64,000 nt of DNA from Poriferisodalis sp965208555 (GTDB taxonomy: Bacteria; Actinomycetota; Acidimicrobiia; Acidimicrobiales; Poriferisodalaceae): the NCBI RefSeq assembly GCF_965208555.1, contig NZ_OZ242342.1:3348001-3412000 (forward strand), in the 5' to 3' direction. Numbering within the stretch: position 1 is the stretch's first letter; the number at the start of each line of letters is the position of its first letter. A model generated the notes under the pieces. That model searched no databases. It was not told where the DNA came from and was given only the letters and a program-made list of their open reading frames with translations. Positions 45,286 through 53,455 of this stretch are shown here, piece after piece. A program made the position numbers and the translations under genes.

Positions 45286-46443
45286 GTGCTGTACGTGACG
45301 ATCTACACGACGCAATTCCTCGTCACGGCATCGATGGGTGTGATCTTCGCCTATCTGGCAGACCTTCAAGACCGCTTCGGCCTCAGCCATTGGGAGCTGG
45401 GATTCGTCGCGGCGGCGGGTTTCATCGCCGGTCTGGCAGCGCAACTGCTGCTCTCGCCGCTGATCGACCGCGGCCACCATCGCGTGGTCGTGTGGCTCTC
45501 GCTGGCGGCTGCAGTGCTGGGGGCGTACGGCTTTGTGTTCGCGGAGTCCACGTGGTCGCTGGTGACGAGTCGGGCCTTGGCCGGCCTCGCGTTCGGGCTG
45601 TTCGGCCTGGTGGCCCGCAAAGCGCTGATCGGGCGCGACGTCAGCGGCAGCGGTGCCAAGGTAGGCGGCCTGGTGTCGTGCGCGGTAGCGGGCTTCATCA
45701 GCGGCCCGGCCATCGGGGCGGCGCTCAGCGGCATCTCATTCGAAGCCCCGTTCCTGCTCACCGGCACTGTGATGGCATTGCTCGGCCCGATCGCGGCGGT
45801 GCAGATCTCGAGGTCGCCGATCGCCGCGGCCGTGGTGGACTACTCGGATCTCGCGGACCTGCTTCGCCGGCCCCGGGTGCAGGCCGCCATCTGCGTGCAC
45901 GTGGGGATCTGGGGTCTGATCGGGATCTTCGATGCAACCGTCGACCGGTATCTCACCGACGTCGGCGTGTCGTCGGTGGAACTGGCGGTCGGGTTGCTCA
46001 TCATCGGCGTCCCGCTCATGGCGCTGCCGCCCTACACCGGTGCGCTGGCAGAGCGTCTCGGCGGCGGGCGCGTCGCTGTGCCCGCGCTCCTGCTCTTCGT
46101 TCCGGCGGTGCTGTTCTACGGCTGGATCGGTGGCCTGGTGACATTCATCCTGGTCGGCCTGGCTGAGGCCGTGACCGAGTCGTATGGCGCTATGGGGGCG
46201 CAGGTGTTGGTGCTGGAGGCGACCGGCGCCGAGCGGGCTGCGACGGGCACCGGCGTGCTCGAAGCAGTCGGTCTGACGATGGCATCGATTGCCGCGTTCG
46301 GCGGCCCACCGCTGTATGGCTTGATCGGATCGCGCTGGCTCTTCAGCGGCTGGGCGGCTGTCTGTCTGGTTCTGGCCCTGCTGGCTATGTGGCGACTGAA
46401 AACAGTGGAAATTCCACCAAAGATTGTCAAAATCAGTCACTAA
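45286..46443 (+). CDS. MFS transporter
   Basis: The 385-residue membrane protein has about twelve hydrophobic segments in two halves. The first half starts LYVTIYTTQFLVTASMGVIFAYLADLQ. The loop between helices 2 and 3 reads LSPLIDRGHHRVVVWLSL, close to the MFS motif A, and helix 4 has SRALAGLAFGLFGLVARK. It would export or import a small molecule by proton-coupled transport; the substrate is unknown. GTG 45286 is chosen because of the TACGCT box six bases upstream; GTG 45250 is an alternative that adds 12 residues. Confidence 0.85.
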   Translation: MLYVTIYTTQFLVTASMGVIFAYLADLQDRFGLSHWELGFVAAAGFIAGLAAQLLLSPLIDRGHHRVVVWLSLAAAVLGAYGFVFAESTWSLVTSRALAGLAFGLFGLVARKALIGRDVSGSGAKVGGLVSCAVAGFISGPAIGAALSGISFEAPFLLTGTVMALLGPIAAVQISRSPIAAAVVDYSDLADLLRRPRVQAAICVHVGIWGLIGIFDATVDRYLTDVGVSSVELAVGLLIIGVPLMALPPYTGALAERLGGGRVAVPALLLFVPAVLFYGWIGGLVTFILVGLAEAVTESYGAMGAQVLVLEATGAERAATGTGVLEAVGLTMASIAAFGGPPLYGLIGSRWLFSGWAAVCLVLALLAMWRLKTVEIPPKIVKISH

Positions 46444-46453
46444 GTTCAGCTGA

Positions 46454-47113
46454 ATGCGGGCGCCGGGCCCAAGTCCCTCAGCAGACGGACCCTCAACTGA
46501 TTGGCGCTTCGTGCTGGCAGAGTTGGCTGGCTTTGCCCGCCGTGTGGGCATGGTGCCTGTGCTGGTCGTAGCCGGCGCACTTGTCGCCGTGGTGGGCGTG
46601 GGTTTTCTGGCGGGCGTGCGGCACGGTGCGCCCGCGCCCATCGACCTGCCTTCGGCAGCAGCAGGCGCGCCGTTGCCTGTGGCCACCACGCAACCGTCGA
46701 CGCTGTGGGTGCACCTTGCTGGTGCTGTCCAGCAGCCTGGGTTGTATGAGGTCCCCGCCGGTTTCCGCGCCGGCGACCTCGTCGAGAAGGCCGGCGGGCT
46801 GGCCGCCGATGCCGACAATGCAGCGGTCAATCTGGCGGAGCGATTGAGCGACGGGCAACAGATCTATGTGCCGGTGGAGGGCGAGCTGCCCGCTGCCGGG
46901 GCACGGGACTCGGACTCGGCCGGGCCGGTCGACGTCAACACCGCCACCGCAGCGCAGCTCGACGAACTGCCGGGCATCGGCCCGTCCCTGGCGGCGGCGA
47001 TCATCGCCTTCAGGAGCGAGCACGGCCTGTTCGCCACCCTGGATGCACTCGAGCAGGTACCCGGGATCGGGCCATCCAAGCTGTCCCAGCTGCGGCCCCA
47101 TGCGACCGTTTGA
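46454..47113 (+). CDS. comEA: DNA-uptake protein ComEA
   Basis: The 219-residue protein has one membrane helix (VPVLVVAGALVAVVGVGFLAG, about residues 33-53), an SLBB domain (LWVHLAGAVQQPGLYEVPAGFRAGDLVEKAGG) and C-terminal helix-hairpin-helix motifs, VDVNTATAAQLDELPGIGPSLAAAIIAFR and LEQVPGIGPSKLSQLRP. ComEA binds incoming double-stranded DNA outside the membrane and hands it to the channel ComEC, encoded next. The frame of the comEC gene begins within or just after its 3' end. Confidence 0.93.
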   Translation: MRAPGPSPSADGPSTDWRFVLAELAGFARRVGMVPVLVVAGALVAVVGVGFLAGVRHGAPAPIDLPSAAAGAPLPVATTQPSTLWVHLAGAVQQPGLYEVPAGFRAGDLVEKAGGLAADADNAAVNLAERLSDGQQIYVPVEGELPAAGARDSDSAGPVDVNTATAAQLDELPGIGPSLAAAIIAFRSEHGLFATLDALEQVPGIGPSKLSQLRPHATV

Positions 47114-47120
47114 GTCTGCG

Positions 47121-49019
47121 ATGTCGCCGCCGCCATCGCACTGGTCGAACTCATCCCCTCCGCTGGACCGACGGCAACCGCCACGAGCGGCGCCTCGCCG
47201 ATTCGGCGGTCTGAGCGCCGTCGCCGACCGGTGGGTCGTCGCCGGTGCCATTGCCACCGCCGCCGGAGCGGTGTGGGCGCCTGCTGCGCTGTCGTGGCAA
47301 GGGTCGTGGTTGTGGGGAGCTGCACTCGGCATCGCACTGTGCGCAACCGGCGTGGTGAGCCGTGCGCGGCTGTTCATTCCGGCCGGTCTGCTGGTGCTCG
47401 CGGCCTCGGCCATGCAGGCGCAGCTCGCCCAACTCGGTACGGCCATCGGCGGCGAGTTCGAGGGTGAGGTGTTGCTGGTCGGCGATCCTCGCTGGCGCTC
47501 CGGTGCCCTGGTCGTGCCCTTCAGCGCAACGATCGACGGCGCAGCGCACCGGTGGGAGGGTCGCGCACGTGGCCCAGCCGCATGGCGGCTGGAAGACGCG
47601 GCGATGGGGGAGCGCTGGCGCCTGGGCGTGACCGCAGAAACGGCCGAGCCCGCCGATCGCCGTTTCCTGTGGCCCCGGCATCTCGCTGGAACCGCTGAGA
47701 TTCACACAGCGCACCGGGTCGACGGCGGCAGCGCGCCATTCCGCTTCGCGAACTCGCTGCGCGGGCTCGTGGAAGCCTCCGCCGGATCGCTTTCGCAGCG
47801 TGACGCAGCGTTGCTCGCGGGTTTCGTGTACGGCGATGATCGGGGACAGCTGCCCGAAGTCGTGCACGACTTCCGGGCCACATCGCTCACCCACCTGCTC
47901 GCGGTCTCCGGGTCGAATGTGGCGTTCGTGCTGCTGCTGTTCGCACCATTGCTGGCCGGGCTGCCGCCCCGGGCTCGGCTGGGCGCAGTGGCGATCCTGC
48001 TCGTCCAGTTCGCTGTGCTGACCAGAGGCGAGCCGTCGGTGCTGCGGGCCTGCACGCTCGCGACCCTGGCGGTCGGCGCGCACGCCGTGGGCAGACGGGC
48101 ATCGGCGCTGCGGCTGCTGGCGCTGGCGGTCATCGTGCTGCTGCTCGTCGACCCGCTGCTTGTCCGCTCGGTCGGCTTCCAGCTGTCCGTCGCTGCCACG
48201 ACGGCCATCGTGGTCGGGGCGCGTCGCCTCTCCCGTGTGCTGTGGGGTCCGCCGTGGCTGCGCCTGGCGCTCGCGGCCGCCCTGAGCGCTCAGGCGGGAG
48301 TACTGCCGGTACAGCTCGCCGTCTTCGGCTCGCTGCCGCTCGTGAGCATCCCCGCCAACGTCCTGGCGGGGCCGATCGCCGGCCCGGCCATGGTCTGGGG
48401 CCTCGTCGGCGGCCTGCTGGGCGGCGCAACCGGTGACGCAGTGGCCTCGGTGCTGCACCTGCCGACACGGCTGATGATGGCGTGGGTCGCAGGCGTGGCG
48501 CGCTGGGGCGCCGCACTGGCCTGGCCTCAGATCGAGGCCGCTGAGGTAGCTGCCGTTGCTGCTGTTATCGGAGGCTGCGCAGCGTCGTCACGCCTGCTGC
48601 GCAGCCTCGGTGCCGTCCCTCGTCGCGTGGCGATCGCCGCGGCCGGCGTCGGGGTCTGGGCCGCGGCCAGCGCACACCGACCGCCGCCGCCGGCGGGGCC
48701 GCATCTCGCGGTGCAGCAGACGGACCCGGTCGTGGTCGTGGTGGATCGCCCGGATCCCGCACGCGCCCTGGACCAGCTGGCCGCCGCGGGCATCGACCGT
48801 ATCGACGTGCTCGTGGCGCGCTCGCCGAGCCGAGCCGGCCGGGAGGCAGTGCGTGCCCTGGCCGCCCGGCACGACATCGTGCGCGTGCTCGCGCCAGCGG
48901 GCCTCGGCGGCCGGGTTGCGCACGAAACCGTGACCGAGTCCGTGGCTGTCGGGGGGCTTACCGTCGAGCCGTCGGCGCAGCGATTGAGCGTCTCGCTCCA
49001 ACTAGCTTCGGACGGGTGA
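47121..49019 (+). CDS. comEC: DNA-uptake channel ComEC (degenerate C-terminal domain)
   Basis: The 632-residue membrane protein contains the ComEC competence domain, with GDDRGQLPEVVHDFRATSLTHLLAVSGSNVAFV (about residues 240-272) and roughly ten further hydrophobic helices. It would form the inner-membrane channel for single-stranded DNA. Family members often end with a metallo-beta-lactamase domain. Here the tail keeps its scaffold (LDQLAAAGIDRIDVLVA) but has RSPSRAG where the metal-binding HxHxDH should be, and the protein stops soon after. ATG 47121 or 47100 may be the start. It follows comEA directly. Confidence 0.9.
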   Translation: MSPPPSHWSNSSPPLDRRQPPRAAPRRFGGLSAVADRWVVAGAIATAAGAVWAPAALSWQGSWLWGAALGIALCATGVVSRARLFIPAGLLVLAASAMQAQLAQLGTAIGGEFEGEVLLVGDPRWRSGALVVPFSATIDGAAHRWEGRARGPAAWRLEDAAMGERWRLGVTAETAEPADRRFLWPRHLAGTAEIHTAHRVDGGSAPFRFANSLRGLVEASAGSLSQRDAALLAGFVYGDDRGQLPEVVHDFRATSLTHLLAVSGSNVAFVLLLFAPLLAGLPPRARLGAVAILLVQFAVLTRGEPSVLRACTLATLAVGAHAVGRRASALRLLALAVIVLLLVDPLLVRSVGFQLSVAATTAIVVGARRLSRVLWGPPWLRLALAAALSAQAGVLPVQLAVFGSLPLVSIPANVLAGPIAGPAMVWGLVGGLLGGATGDAVASVLHLPTRLMMAWVAGVARWGAALAWPQIEAAEVAAVAAVIGGCAASSRLLRSLGAVPRRVAIAAAGVGVWAAASAHRPPPPAGPHLAVQQTDPVVVVVDRPDPARALDQLAAAGIDRIDVLVARSPSRAGREAVRALAARHDIVRVLAPAGLGGRVAHETVTESVAVGGLTVEPSAQRLSVSLQLASDG

Positions 49020-49080
49020 CGGCAACAACCGTGAGCCTGGGCAGGCGCGGGCGAGCCGTCGCTCCGGGAGTGCGGCGCTG

Positions 49081-50052
49081 ATGCCCGGCGGAGGGGTGCG
49101 TCTGATCAGCGGCGCCGACGAGATCCTGACGGCCGAGGCGGTGCGAGCCGCCGTCGCCGAGCTGGTGGGCGATGCCGCCAGAGCGGATGTGCTCGACGAA
49201 TTCTCGGGCGACGAGTACACCCTGGAAGATCTCGTCATCTCGGCGTCGACGCCGCCCATGCTGGCAACCCACCGTGTGGTGGTCGCCCGTGGGCTCAGCC
49301 GGTTCGGCGCCGGCGATCTCGCGGCGCTCATCGCGTGGTTGGACGATCCCTGCCCGACCACGGACCTGGTGCTCGAGTGGGATTCGGGTCGCGTGCCACG
49401 CTCGCTCGCCGAGGCAGTGGAGGCCACCGGCGGCCATCGTGTCGCATCCGACGTGCCCGGCGGGGCGCGTCACCGCCGCGCATGGCTCGAAGAGCGTCTC
49501 GCAGAGTCACCGGTCCAGCTCGATGCCCGAGCTCGCGCCAGCATCGCTGAGCATCTCGGCTCGGAGCTCAGCCGTCTCGGGGCGGTGCTGGAGACGCTGG
49601 CGGCGGTCTTCGGCGAGGGCGCCCGCCTCGATGCCGACGACGTGCTGCCGTACCTCGGCGCCGAAGGCGATGTCCCGCCGTGGGAGCTGACCGACGCGAT
49701 CGACCGCGGGCAGGTGGGCGCAACCCTCGCGGTGCTGCAGCGCATGTGGGGAGCGGGCCGGCATCCCCTTGCGGTCACGGCAACCGTCGCCAACCACATC
49801 ACTCGGATGGCCCGCCTCGACGGTGCAGATGCCTCGAATGAGAAAGAAGCAGCGGAGATCCTGGGCATGCGCGGCTCGACCTTCCCCGCCCGCAAGGCAC
49901 TTGATGCCTGCCGCCGGCGGGGGAGCGACGGCATCGCACGTGCCGTCGAGCTTGCGGCGGCGGCCGATATGGACCTGCGGGGACGCTCAGGGCTCGACCC
50001 TCGCTGCGTCGCCGAGATTCTCTGCGCCCGGCTTGCAGCCGGTTCGCGTTAG
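49081..50052 (+). CDS. holA: DNA polymerase III subunit delta
   Basis: The 323-residue protein has the delta-subunit layout: RLISGADEILTAEAVRAAV (the RLISG-D-L signature near residue 10), VVARGLSRF, a central three-helix region and the C-terminal domain WELTDAIDRGQVGATLAVLQRMW...HPLAVTATVANHI. It opens the sliding clamp as part of the clamp loader. The position directly between comEC and rpsT is the usual one in Actinobacteria and other phyla, which supports the call. Motif conservation is modest, as normal for this family. Confidence 0.92.
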   Translation: MPGGGVRLISGADEILTAEAVRAAVAELVGDAARADVLDEFSGDEYTLEDLVISASTPPMLATHRVVVARGLSRFGAGDLAALIAWLDDPCPTTDLVLEWDSGRVPRSLAEAVEATGGHRVASDVPGGARHRRAWLEERLAESPVQLDARARASIAEHLGSELSRLGAVLETLAAVFGEGARLDADDVLPYLGAEGDVPPWELTDAIDRGQVGATLAVLQRMWGAGRHPLAVTATVANHITRMARLDGADASNEKEAAEILGMRGSTFPARKALDACRRRGSDGIARAVELAAAADMDLRGRSGLDPRCVAEILCARLAAGSR

Positions 50053-50081
50053 TGCCGGCCGGTGACCGGTACTCGCGCGGT

Positions 50082-50339
50082 CTAGGTGGCGCGAACTATC
50101 CGGGTCGCGAGCCGGGACTTGCGCCGCCCGGCCTCGTTGCGATGGATGACGCCCTTGGCGGCAGCCTTGTCGAGCCGCTTCTGAGCGAGACGGATGAGCT
50201 CATCGGTGGGTTCGCCCGCCTCAGCAGCAGCGGCGACGGCCTTCTCGCGGGTCCGCAGTTCTGAGCGCACGGCGCGGTTGCGCACCCGGCGCGCCTCGTT
50301 TTGGCGGTTGCGCTTGATCTGGCTCTTGATGTTGGCCAC
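50082..50339 (-). CDS. rpsT: 30S ribosomal protein S20
   Basis: The 85-residue lysine/arginine-rich protein reads ANIKSQIKRNRQNEARRVRNRAV and ends RRKSRLATRIVRAT, the S20 signature. It binds 16S rRNA early in small-subunit assembly. GTG 50339 is the start, with GGAGAG about ten bases upstream. An open frame continues far upstream to 52682 but runs antisense through lepA, so it is rejected. It diverges from lepA across a 54-base promoter region and converges with holA. Confidence 0.95.
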   Translation of the reverse strand: MANIKSQIKRNRQNEARRVRNRAVRSELRTREKAVAAAAEAGEPTDELIRLAQKRLDKAAAKGVIHRNEAGRRKSRLATRIVRAT

Positions 50340-50393
50340 GAAGGCATGCTCTCCGTCTCGAAACCGGCCCCGCAGGGTACCGTGCGGCCTGCG

Positions 50394-52220
50394 ATGCCCC
50401 ACGTGCCCCCTGCGGCTGCCAGCCCCCATGGCGGCGCCGGAACCGGTTCTCTTCGGAACTTCTCGATCATCGCCCATATCGACCACGGGAAGTCCACGCT
50501 GTCGGACCGGATCCTGGAGTTGACCGGTGCTGTGGAGGAGCGCTCTATGCGTGCCCAGTACCTCGATTCGATGGAGCTCGAGCGTGAGCGCGGCATCACC
50601 ATCAAGGCCCAGAACGTCCGGGTGAGTTGGCGAGAGCACACCTTGCACCTCATCGACACGCCCGGTCATGTCGACTTCGGCTACGAGGTCAGCCGGTCGC
50701 TCGCGGCATGCGAAGGCGTCGTGCTGCTCGTCGACGCAGCGCAGGGCATCGAGGCGCAGACACTGGCGAACTGCTACTTGGCCCTCGAGTCCGATCTCGC
50801 CATCGTGCCCGTGCTCAACAAGATCGATCTCCCCGCAGCAGATCCCGATCTGTACGCATCGGAGATCGAGCGGGTGCTGGGCATCGACGCGAGCGAGGTG
50901 CTGGCCATCTCGGCCAAGACCGGCGAGGGCGTGGAAGCGCTGCTGGACGCGATCGTGGACCGGATCCCCCCGCCGGGCGGCGACCCGCACGCCCCGCTCC
51001 AGGCTCTGATCTTCGATTCCCACTTCGACCAGTACCGCGGGGTGGTCTCCTCGGTCCGTGTCATGAACGGCCAATTGCGCGCCGGTGACCGCCTGCGCTT
51101 CATGCACGCCGGCGGTCTGCACCTGTCCGAGGAGGTGGGCGTACGCCTGCCGGCGGTGACGCCGACCGACTCGCTGGGGCCCGGCGAGGTGGGGTACCTG
51201 ATCGCAGGCATCAAGGACGTGGCAGAGGCCCGCTCGGGCGAGACCGTGACCTCGGCTGCAGCGCCGGCAGATGCACCGCTGGCCGGATACGACGACCCGA
51301 AGCCGATGGTCTTCTGCGGCCTGTATCCCGTCGACGGCGACGAGTACCCCGACTTGCGCGAGGCGCTGGCGAAGCTGAGGCTCAACGATGCATCGGTGAC
51401 CTTCGAGCCCGAGACCTCGGGTGCGCTGGGGTTCGGCTTCCGCTGCGGCTTCCTGGGCCTGCTGCACATGGAGATCGTGCGCGAGCGTCTCGAGCGCGAG
51501 TTCGGGCTGTCGCTGATCGCCACGGCGCCGTCGGTGGCCTACCGGGTACGCACCGACGACGATCAGGAGCTGGAGGTCGACAACCCGTCCGACCTGCCGC
51601 CTGCCGGCCAGATCAGCGAGATCGCAGAACCGATGCTCACGGTCTCCGTGCTGACGCCCAGCGCGTACACGGGCGCGGTCATGGACCTGTGCCAGTCGCG
51701 CCGAGGCTCGATGACCTCCATGGACTACCTGTCGCCCGAGCGTGTGGAGCTGCGCTACGAGTTGCCGCTTGCCGAGGTCGTGACCGACTTCTTCGATCAG
51801 CTCAAGAGCCGGACCCAGGGATACGCCAGCCTCGACTACGACCACGCGGGCTACCGCGCCGAGCGCCTGGTGCGGGTGGACATACTGCTCAACGGCGAGC
51901 CGGTGGACGCGTTCTCGGCGATCTGCCATCGCGACAGCGCGTATCCCTACGGCAAGGCCATCACGGCGAAGCTGGCCGAGCTCATCCCGCGCCAGCTGTT
52001 CGATGTGCCGATCCAAGCCGCCATCGGCGGGCGGATCATCGCCCGCGAGACGGTGAAGGCCAAGCGCAAGGACGTGCTGTCGAAGTGCTATGGCGGCGAC
52101 ATCACCCGCAAGCGCAAGCTGCTCGAGCGGCAGAAGGAAGGCAAGAAGCGGATGAAGGCGATCGGGCGCGTGGAGGTGCCCAACGAGGCCTTCGTGTCCG
52201 CCCTGCGCTTGGATTCGTGA
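50394..52220 (+). CDS. lepA: translation elongation factor 4 (LepA)
   Basis: The 608-residue GTPase has the G1 AHIDHGKSTLSDRI (about residues 27-40), G2/G3 ERERGITIKAQ and DTPGHVDFGYEVSRSLAACEG, NKID (G4) and ISAKTGEG (G5). The LepA-specific C-terminal domain ends with KYGGDITRKRKLLERQKEGKKRMKAIG-like sequence (CYGGDITRKRK). It back-translocates or remodels stalled ribosomes. The ATG at 50394 is preceded by a TACCGT box. A 29-bp inverted repeat follows nine bases after the stop. Confidence 0.97.
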   Translation: MPHVPPAAASPHGGAGTGSLRNFSIIAHIDHGKSTLSDRILELTGAVEERSMRAQYLDSMELERERGITIKAQNVRVSWREHTLHLIDTPGHVDFGYEVSRSLAACEGVVLLVDAAQGIEAQTLANCYLALESDLAIVPVLNKIDLPAADPDLYASEIERVLGIDASEVLAISAKTGEGVEALLDAIVDRIPPPGGDPHAPLQALIFDSHFDQYRGVVSSVRVMNGQLRAGDRLRFMHAGGLHLSEEVGVRLPAVTPTDSLGPGEVGYLIAGIKDVAEARSGETVTSAAAPADAPLAGYDDPKPMVFCGLYPVDGDEYPDLREALAKLRLNDASVTFEPETSGALGFGFRCGFLGLLHMEIVRERLEREFGLSLIATAPSVAYRVRTDDDQELEVDNPSDLPPAGQISEIAEPMLTVSVLTPSAYTGAVMDLCQSRRGSMTSMDYLSPERVELRYELPLAEVVTDFFDQLKSRTQGYASLDYDHAGYRAERLVRVDILLNGEPVDAFSAICHRDSAYPYGKAITAKLAELIPRQLFDVPIQAAIGGRIIARETVKAKRKDVLSKCYGGDITRKRKLLERQKEGKKRMKAIGRVEVPNEAFVSALRLDS

Positions 52221-52229
52221 GTTGCGCCC

Positions 52230-52309
52230 GCTGCGGAGGCGGCAGGGAATTCCGCGACCAGCGATCCGGCAGGTCGCAACGTCGCAGAATTCCCTGCCGC
52301 CTCCGCAGC
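52230..52309. repeat. 29-bp inverted repeat downstream of lepA (hairpin/terminator or mobile palindrome)
   Basis: Arms 52230-52258 and 52281-52309 are reverse complements at 28 of 29 positions, around a 22-base loop. A second small inverted repeat (GCGACC/GGTCGC) lies within. The stem is GC-rich with a GGAATTC core. It could be the lepA terminator, a structured mRNA end, or a palindromic repeat element. The 174-base spacer contains nothing else but the hrcA ribosome site. Confidence 0.8.
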
Positions 52310-52394
52310 TATTCCCCCCGTTTGCCAGATGGGGCATCGGTAGCATCGCGAGGCAAGCTGCCGGGGTCGGCCCAGGATTGGCGGCGGAGGAGTG

Positions 52395-53444
52395 ATGGAC
52401 CAGCGCAGAGCCACGGTGCTGCAGGCGGTAGTCGAGAACTTCATCGAGAGCGCGCAGCCGGTCGGATCGGCGGCTGTGCTCGAGCTGACCCGCCTCGATG
52501 TGTCGCCTGCGACCGTCCGCAACGATCTCGCAGCGCTCGAAGCCGGCGGCTACCTGATGCAGCCCCACACCAGCGCCGGTCGGGTGCCGACCGAGGCGGG
52601 CTACAGGCACTTCGTGGACGGCCTCGGGCCGGGCTCGCTGGACAACACTGAGGTCCGGCAGGTGCGGGCGTTCTTCGCTCACGCCCAGGGGCAGATCGAG
52701 GAATTGCTCTCCGACACCAGCCGGTTGCTGTCCGACCTGACCGAGTACGCGGCGATGGTCGTCGCTCCCCGGAATGATCGGGACAGCATCCGGTCGGCCC
52801 AGCTGGTGGACCTGGGCGGCGGCCGCCTGCTCGTCGTCCTGGTGATGTCATCGGGCGCCGTGGAGCGCACCTACGTCGATGTGTACAACGACCGGGAGCT
52901 GGCGGATGCGGCCCAAGGACCGGCCGCGGGGGCGGCCTCGGCGATCTTGGCCGAGGCGCTGGTTGGGCGCACCCGATCGCAGCCGCCGACCGTTCCGGCG
53001 ACCGGCGATGCGGCGACGGATGCGCTGGTGTCGGCGGCGCTGGCCGCGCTGGCCGACGATCAGTCCCATCCCAGCGAGCTCTACGTGGGCGGGACTGCCA
53101 AGATCACCGAGCAGTTCGAAGCCGTGTCATCGCTTCGCTCGGTGCTGTCGGTGCTGGAAGAGCAGCTGATGGTGGTGACGCTGCTGCGCAGCCTCGTCGA
53201 TCGCGGTCTCAGCGTGGCCATCGGGTCCGAGACCGGCATGAAGCCGCTGGCGGAGTGCTCGGTCGTGGTGGCGCCCTACGAGGTCGACGGCCGCGCTGTC
53301 GGCAGCGTGGGACTGCTGGGCCCGACGCGGATGGACTACTCGAAGGCGTTGGCAGCAGTGCACACGGTGAGCCGGCGGCTGTCGGACTCGCTCGGCGAAG
53401 GCGACGGCGCGCATGCGCCGGCAGGTCCCCGCTCCCAGACGTAG
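52395..53444 (+). CDS. hrcA: heat-inducible transcription repressor HrcA
   Basis: The 349-residue regulator starts MDQRRATVLQAVVENFIESAQPVGSAAVLE with the winged-helix signature SPATVRNDLAALEAGGYL (about residues 38-55) and PHTSAGRVPTEAGYRHFVD, and the late GSETGMKPLAECSVVVAPY. HrcA normally binds CIRCE operators in front of groESL and dnaK operons. No CIRCE was seen upstream of this gene. ATG 52395 is preceded by GGAGG. dnaJ begins eleven bases after its stop, an arrangement conserved in Actinobacteria. Confidence 0.95.
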   Translation: MDQRRATVLQAVVENFIESAQPVGSAAVLELTRLDVSPATVRNDLAALEAGGYLMQPHTSAGRVPTEAGYRHFVDGLGPGSLDNTEVRQVRAFFAHAQGQIEELLSDTSRLLSDLTEYAAMVVAPRNDRDSIRSAQLVDLGGGRLLVVLVMSSGAVERTYVDVYNDRELADAAQGPAAGAASAILAEALVGRTRSQPPTVPATGDAATDALVSAALAALADDQSHPSELYVGGTAKITEQFEAVSSLRSVLSVLEEQLMVVTLLRSLVDRGLSVAIGSETGMKPLAECSVVVAPYEVDGRAVGSVGLLGPTRMDYSKALAAVHTVSRRLSDSLGEGDGAHAPAGPRSQT

Positions 53445-53455
53445 AACTGCCACAG

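Noticed and set aside
47151..48458. A 435-residue minus-strand frame inside comEC
   Set aside because: Gln/His/Arg-rich shadow; comEC motifs are intact on the plus strand.
50340..52682. A minus-strand frame fuses rpsT to over 780 upstream residues
   Set aside because: It runs antisense through lepA, while S20 is complete in 85 residues from GTG 50339.
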